From contig CAJYRH010000408.1 in NCBI GenBank assembly GCA_913776795.1, positions 1-10,684 of the forward strand: 10,684 nucleotides of DNA. Reading direction: 5' to 3'. The notes under the pieces were generated by a model that saw only the letters and a list, made by a program, of their open reading frames with translations, ran no database searches and was not told the DNA's origin. This DNA comes from an uncultured Pseudorhodoferax sp. (GTDB taxonomy: Bacteria; Pseudomonadota; Gammaproteobacteria; Burkholderiales; Burkholderiaceae). A program made the translations under genes and the position numbers. This document shows positions 7,614 to 10,684 of this stretch, piece by piece (position 1 is the first letter of the stretch; each line of letters opens with the position of its first letter).

Positions 7614-8159
7614 ATGAACCTGCAGTCCACCGATTTCGAACTGTTCGATGTGCCGGCGCGCTTTGCGCAGGACCTTGACGCCTTGCAGCAGCGCTGGAAG
7701 GCCTTGCAGCGCGAGGCCCACCCCGACCGCTTCAGCGCCCAGGGCGCAGCAGCGCAGCGCGTGGCCATGCAGTGGTCGGTGCGCATCAACGAGGCCTGGC
7801 AGCGGTTGCGCGATCCGCTGCGGCGCGCCGCCTATCTGTGCGAACTGAATGGCGCACCGGTCGATGTGCACGGCAACACCAAGATGCCGCCGGCCTTCCT
7901 GATGGAGCAGATGGAGTGGCACGAGCGACTCGACGACGCGCGTACGCCGCAGGACTTCGATGCGCTGGCCCTGGAGCTGGCTGCCACCCACGCCCAGGGA
8001 CTGGGGCGCTGCGCGCGTCTGCTGGACGAGGCAGCCGATTTCGCCGCCGCCGCGGCGGAGGTGCGCGCGCTGATGTTCATCGAGCGCCTGCAGGCCAGCT
8101 TGGACGACAAGCGTGATGCCAGTGCGACCGAAGGGGGCGCCGCTTCCGGGGGACAATGA
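7614..8159 (+). CDS. hscB: Fe-S cluster co-chaperone HscB (J-domain protein)
   Basis: J-type co-chaperone of 181 residues (E. coli 171) that delivers IscU to HscA and stimulates its ATPase. The N-terminal J domain contains the HPD motif at 36-38 ([10 protein letters not shown]), followed by the [18 protein letters not shown] helix typical of HscB. The C-terminal IscU-binding three-helix part spans roughly 95-165, starting near [16 protein letters not shown]. The Ala/Gly/Ser-rich last 15 residues look like a disordered tail. I chose ATG 7614 because [14 protein letters not shown] fits the family; an in-frame TTG at 7584 would add ten unrelated residues and would overlap the terminator tail. 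No Shine-Dalgarno is obvious, so translation may be modest. hscA starts four bases after its stop. Confidence 0.93.
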   Translation: MNLQSTDFELFDVPARFAQDLDALQQRWKALQREAHPDRFSAQGAAAQRVAMQWSVRINEAWQRLRDPLRRAAYLCELNGAPVDVHGNTKMPPAFLMEQMEWHERLDDARTPQDFDALALELAATHAQGLGRCARLLDEAADFAAAAAEVRALMFIERLQASLDDKRDASATEGGAASGGQ

Positions 8160-8163
8160 AACC

Positions 8164-10035
8164 ATGGCGCTTCTACAGATTTCCGAGCCCGGCTTCTCGC
8201 CCGATCCTCACCAACGCCGCATCGCCGTCGGCATCGACCTGGGCACCACGCATTCGCTCGTCGCAGCCGTGCGCAATGGCGTGGCCGAGTGTCTGCCCGA
8301 CGAGCAGGGGCGCGTGATCCTGCCCTCGGTGGTGCGCTATCTCACGGCCTCGGCCGGTGGCGCCGGCCGGCAGATCGGCCACGAGGCATTGGCCGCGCAG
8401 ACGACCGATCCCGAGAACACCATTGCGTCCGTCAAGCGGCTCATGGGCCGTGGTGCGGCCGATGTGACCACTGCCGGCCTGCCGTACCGCCTGGCGCCTG
8501 GTGAGGGCGCCGGCATGCTGCGCATCGAGACCGCGGCTGGCCCCAAGACCCCCGTGGAGATCAGCGCCGAGATCCTGGCCACATTGCGTTTCCGTGCCGA
8601 GGACAGCTTCGCCGACGAACTCCACGGCGCCGTGATCACCGTGCCGGCCTACTTCGACGATGCACAGCGCCAGGCCACCAAGGACGCCGCGCAGCTGGCC
8701 GGCATCCACGTGCTGCGCCTGATCAACGAGCCGACCGCCGCGGCCATCGCCTACGGCCTGGACAACGCGTCCGAGGGGGTCTACGCCGTTTACGACCTGG
8801 GCGGCGGTACTTTCGACATTTCCATCCTGCGCCTGTCGCGCGGTGTGTTCGAGGTCATCGCAGCAGGTGGCGATTCCGCGCTGGGCGGCGACGACTACGA
8901 CCAAGCGCTGGCCGATTGGGCCCAGCAGTCCAGCGGCTTGCAGGCCGCAGGCGCGCAGCAACAGGTCGCCTTGCGCCGGGCGGCGCGTGCGGCCAAGGAG
9001 CAACTGACGGACCAGGAACGCGCCACGCTGCGCGTACAGCTTGGCGAGCGCGAATTGGTTGTGGAGGTGACCCGTGCCGACTTCGAGGCCAGCACGGCTG
9101 CGCTGACCGCCCGCACCATGGCCGCCGCGCGCAAGGCATTGCGCGACGCCAGGCTCACGCCGGCGGACGTGCAAGGCACGGTGCTGGTCGGTGGCGCCAC
9201 GCGGATGCCGCAGGTGCGCCGTGCGGTCGCGTCCTTTTTCGGCAAGCCGCCATTGACCAACCTGAATCCCGACGAGGTCGTTGCGCTGGGCGCAGCCATC
9301 CAGGCCGACCAACTCGCCGGCAACAGGGGCGCGGCCGATCTGCTGCTGCTGGACGTGATCCCGCTGTCGCTGGGCATCGAGACCATGGGCGGTCTGGTCG
9401 AGCGCATCGTGCCGCGCAACCAGACCATTCCGACCGCGATGGCTCAGGACTTCACGACGTACCAGGACGGCCAGACTGCGCTTGCGCTGCACGTGGTGCA
9501 GGGTGAGCGCGATCTGGTGGCCGATTGCCGCAGCCTGGCGCGCTTCGTGTTGCGCGGCATCCCGCCGATGGCGGCCGGAGCCGCGCGCATCCGCGTCACC
9601 TTCACCGTCGACGCGGACGGCCTGTTGACGGTGAGTGCGCGCGAGCAGGGCAGCGGAGTCGAAGCCCGCGTGGACGTGAAGCCGTCCTACGGCCTCAGCG
9701 ACGATGAGATCGCACGCATGCTGCAGGACAGCTTCAGCACGGCTGGACAGGACATGCAGGCGCGTGCGCTCGTCGAGGCGCGTGTCGAACTCGACCGCAT
9801 GCTGCTGGCCACGCAGAGCGCCCTGCAGGCCGATGGCGACCTGTTGCCGGCGCCGGAGCGCGCCACCATCGACGCGCAGGTCGCTGCCGCCCAGGCCGCG
9901 CGCGCGGCCGACCAGCTGCAGGCCATGACCGCCGCCACCGAAGCCCTGGCCAAGGGCACGGAGGCCTTCGCCGCCCTGCGCATGAACGCCGGCATCCAAA
10001 GCGCCCTGTCCGGCAAGAACATCGAGTCCGTTTGA
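8164..10035 (+). CDS. hscA: Fe-S cluster assembly chaperone HscA (Hsp70 family)
   Basis: Specialised Hsp70 of 623 residues (E. coli 616) that binds the LPPVK motif of IscU and uses ATP to drive cluster release. Nucleotide-binding domain: phosphate-1 loop [12 protein letters not shown] (23-34), [14 protein letters not shown] (187-200), phosphate-2 loop [14 protein letters not shown] (209-222), and adenosine site [10 protein letters not shown] (342-351). The interdomain linker is [14 protein letters not shown] (393-406), followed by a substrate-binding domain with [15 protein letters not shown] (409-423), then a helical lid. The divergent N-terminus and linker, and the operon position, identify HscA rather than DnaK. 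ATG 8164 has GGGGGA (8148-8153) upstream, ten bases from the start. The in-frame GTG at 8113 would overlap hscB by 47 bases and adds no family-like sequence. Confidence 0.95.
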   Translation: MALLQISEPGFSPDPHQRRIAVGIDLGTTHSLVAAVRNGVAECLPDEQGRVILPSVVRYLTASAGGAGRQIGHEALAAQTTDPENTIASVKRLMGRGAADVTTAGLPYRLAPGEGAGMLRIETAAGPKTPVEISAEILATLRFRAEDSFADELHGAVITVPAYFDDAQRQATKDAAQLAGIHVLRLINEPTAAAIAYGLDNASEGVYAVYDLGGGTFDISILRLSRGVFEVIAAGGDSALGGDDYDQALADWAQQSSGLQAAGAQQQVALRRAARAAKEQLTDQERATLRVQLGERELVVEVTRADFEASTAALTARTMAAARKALRDARLTPADVQGTVLVGGATRMPQVRRAVASFFGKPPLTNLNPDEVVALGAAIQADQLAGNRGAADLLLLDVIPLSLGIETMGGLVERIVPRNQTIPTAMAQDFTTYQDGQTALALHVVQGERDLVADCRSLARFVLRGIPPMAAGAARIRVTFTVDADGLLTVSAREQGSGVEARVDVKPSYGLSDDEIARMLQDSFSTAGQDMQARALVEARVELDRMLLATQSALQADGDLLPAPERATIDAQVAAAQAARAADQLQAMTAATEALAKGTEAFAALRMNAGIQSALSGKNIESV

Positions 10036-10040
10036 TCCCC

Positions 10041-10379
10041 ATGCCCGTCATCAAGGTCCTGCCCCATCCCGAGTTCTGTCCCGCCGGCGCCCAAGTGCGT
10101 GCCGCGCCCGGCACCACCGTCTGCGAAGCCCTGCTGGACAACGGCATCGCCATCGAGCATGCCTGCGACATGAGCTGCGCCTGCACCACCTGCCACGTGA
10201 TCGTGCGCCAGGGCTTCAACACGTTGCAGGAACCTGAAGAAGAGGAAGAAGACCTGCTGGACAAGGCCTGGGGCCTCGAGCCCCAGTCGCGCTTGTCGTG
10301 CCAGGTCATGCTGGGCAAGGACGATCTCACCGTGGAGATCCCCAAGTACACGATCAACCACGCGCGGGAGAACCACTGA
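10041..10379 (+). CDS. fdx: ISC-type [2Fe-2S] ferredoxin
   Basis: Adrenodoxin-like ferredoxin of 112 residues (E. coli Fdx 111) that supplies electrons to cluster assembly on IscS/IscU. The cluster ligands C42, C48, C51 (in HACDMSCACTTCHV) and C87 (RLSCQVML) are at the E. coli positions, and the extra C46 next to the cluster is also kept. The acidic stretch EPEEEEEDLLDKAWGLEP (64-81) is the expected partner-binding surface. ATG 10041 follows the hscA stop by five bases; an upstream TTG at 10032 would overlap hscA. The TGA stop shares its last base with the ATG of dnaQ, so there is no room here for an iscX gene. Confidence 0.96.
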   Translation: MPVIKVLPHPEFCPAGAQVRAAPGTTVCEALLDNGIAIEHACDMSCACTTCHVIVRQGFNTLQEPEEEEEDLLDKAWGLEPQSRLSCQVMLGKDDLTVEIPKYTINHARENH

Positions 10380-10684
10380 TGCGCCAGATCGTCCTCGACA
10401 CCGAGACCACGGGCCTGTCCGCCGCCACCGGCGATCGCATCATCGAGATCGGCTGTGTGGAGCTGGTCAATCGCAAGCTGACCGGCAACAACAAGCACCT
10501 GTACCTGAACCCGGAGCGCGACAGCCACGAGGACGCGCTCAAGGTGCACGGCATCAGCAACGAATTCCTTCGCGACAAGCCCAACCTGCACAATGCGGAC
10601 CCATGCGGTGGCGCTGACGCTGCCCTACGTGGTGACCTACACCTACAACTGAGGCGCCATCGCATGGGTCCGCATTGTGCAGGT
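10379..10684 (+). CDS. dnaQ: DNA polymerase III epsilon subunit, 5' part, interrupted
   Basis: Proofreading 3'-5' exonuclease of the replicative polymerase, only the first 68 residues recognisable. MRQIVLDTETTGLS carries the Exo I motif D7-x-E9. IIEIGCVELVNRKLTGNN (21-38) and ALKVHGISNEFLRDKP (53-68) match DnaQ closely. DnaQ should continue as roughly [KT]FAEVADE, but from residue 69 (codon at 10583) the frame reads NLHNADPCGGADAALRGD and on to the window edge with no likeness to DnaQ. Exo II, Exo III and the polymerase-binding tail, about 170 residues, are absent. The start overlaps the fdx stop by one base (TGATG), implying co-transcription with isc. dnaQ is normally indispensable, so the break may be a sequence-end artefact rather than a true loss. 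Confidence 0.85.
   Translation, partial: MRQIVLDTETTGLSAATGDRIIEIGCVELVNRKLTGNNKHLYLNPERDSHEDALKVHGISNEFLRDKPNLHNADPCGGADAALRGDLHLQLRRHRMGPHCAG
10584..10684. repeat. 101-bp tail bounded by a 24-bp perfect inverted repeat
   Basis: Left arm 10584-10607 (ACCTGCACAATG, then CGGACCCATGCG) is exactly the reverse complement of right arm 10661-10684. After one G/T mismatch (10608/10660), six more pairs follow (10609-10614 with 10654-10659), so the arms are 31 bases with one mismatch around a 39-base loop. The left arm begins within one or two bases of where the DnaQ similarity stops, and the right arm ends on the last base of the window. It could be a small inverted-repeat insertion, a rearrangement, or a fold-back artefact. 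No target duplication can be tested because the right flank is missing. Confidence 0.8.
10593..10652 (+). pseudogene. Possible 3' end of an unrelated gene inside the terminal repeat
   Basis: The frame beginning at ATG 10593 reads MRTHAVALTLPYVVTYTYN and then TGA. Nearly every codon ends in G or C, as in the real genes of this window, and the alternating hydrophobic/Tyr/Thr pattern resembles a final beta-strand. This suggests the last codons of some other gene joined to dnaQ, rather than a short gene in its own right. I do not recognise the family. The evidence is codon pattern only, over about 19 codons. Confidence 0.3.

Noticed and set aside
8113..8163. Extended HscA start at GTG 8113
   Set aside because: It overlaps hscB and adds no Hsp70-like residues; ATG 8164 has a G-rich ribosome site.
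8173..9999. A long open frame on the minus strand opposite hscA
   Set aside because: Same codon-bias shadow. HscA motifs cover the whole plus-strand frame, and the antisense product shows no recognisable domain.
1..10684. CRISPR arrays, tRNA or rRNA genes, transposase or phage genes
   Set aside because: None seen: no spaced direct repeats, no tRNA-like cloverleaf or rRNA segments noticed, and every major frame is accounted for by housekeeping genes.

Overview
The window reads as a chromosomal segment of a high-GC betaproteobacterium. The protein sequences and the order uvrB, iscR, iscS, iscU, iscA, hscB, hscA, fdx suggest Burkholderiales, most likely Comamonadaceae. This placement rests on recognising sequence style and gene order, not on a database search. 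Nearly all of the window is dense housekeeping coding sequence with no gene-free stretch over 300 bases.

Layout. (1) 46-1275 (+) is a membrane protein in which SpmA-like and SpmB-like nucleoside-recognition/gate halves are fused. (2) A GC-rich hairpin at about 1287-1316 separates it from a convergent aromatic/aspartate aminotransferase, 1335-2531 (-). (3) A 141-base divergent intergenic region holds a paired CGCTAGC motif. It leads into uvrB, 2673-4757 (+), the damage-verification subunit of nucleotide excision repair. (4) A 224-base gap carries an extended -10 promoter overlapped by a good match to an IscR type 1 operator, followed by a leader of about 160 bases. (5) The ISC iron-sulfur cluster operon follows: iscR (4982-5518), iscS (5569-6789), iscU (6817-7203), iscA (7206-7529), hscB (7614-8159), hscA (8164-10035) and fdx (10041-10379). 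(6) The 5' part of dnaQ starts on the last base of the fdx stop codon and is interrupted at about 10583.

How the genes work together. IscS takes sulfur from cysteine and passes it to the scaffold IscU. Fdx supplies electrons. HscB and HscA release the cluster from IscU through its LPPVK motif. IscA is an A-type carrier, and IscR, itself an Fe-S protein, would shut the promoter off when clusters are plentiful. All catalytic and ligand residues checked are present, so the system looks functional. A clear intrinsic terminator between iscA and hscB suggests that the chaperone/ferredoxin part is transcribed by partial readthrough, at a lower level than iscRSUA.

Most unusual part. The last 101 bases (10584-10684) do not belong to dnaQ. 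They begin and end with a perfect 24-base inverted repeat, 31 bases with one mismatch. Between the arms lies what looks like the final codons of an unrelated gene. This is either a small inverted-repeat insertion, a rearrangement junction, or a fold-back artefact at a sequence end. Apart from this end and a few regulatory details, I see no previously undescribed system in the window.
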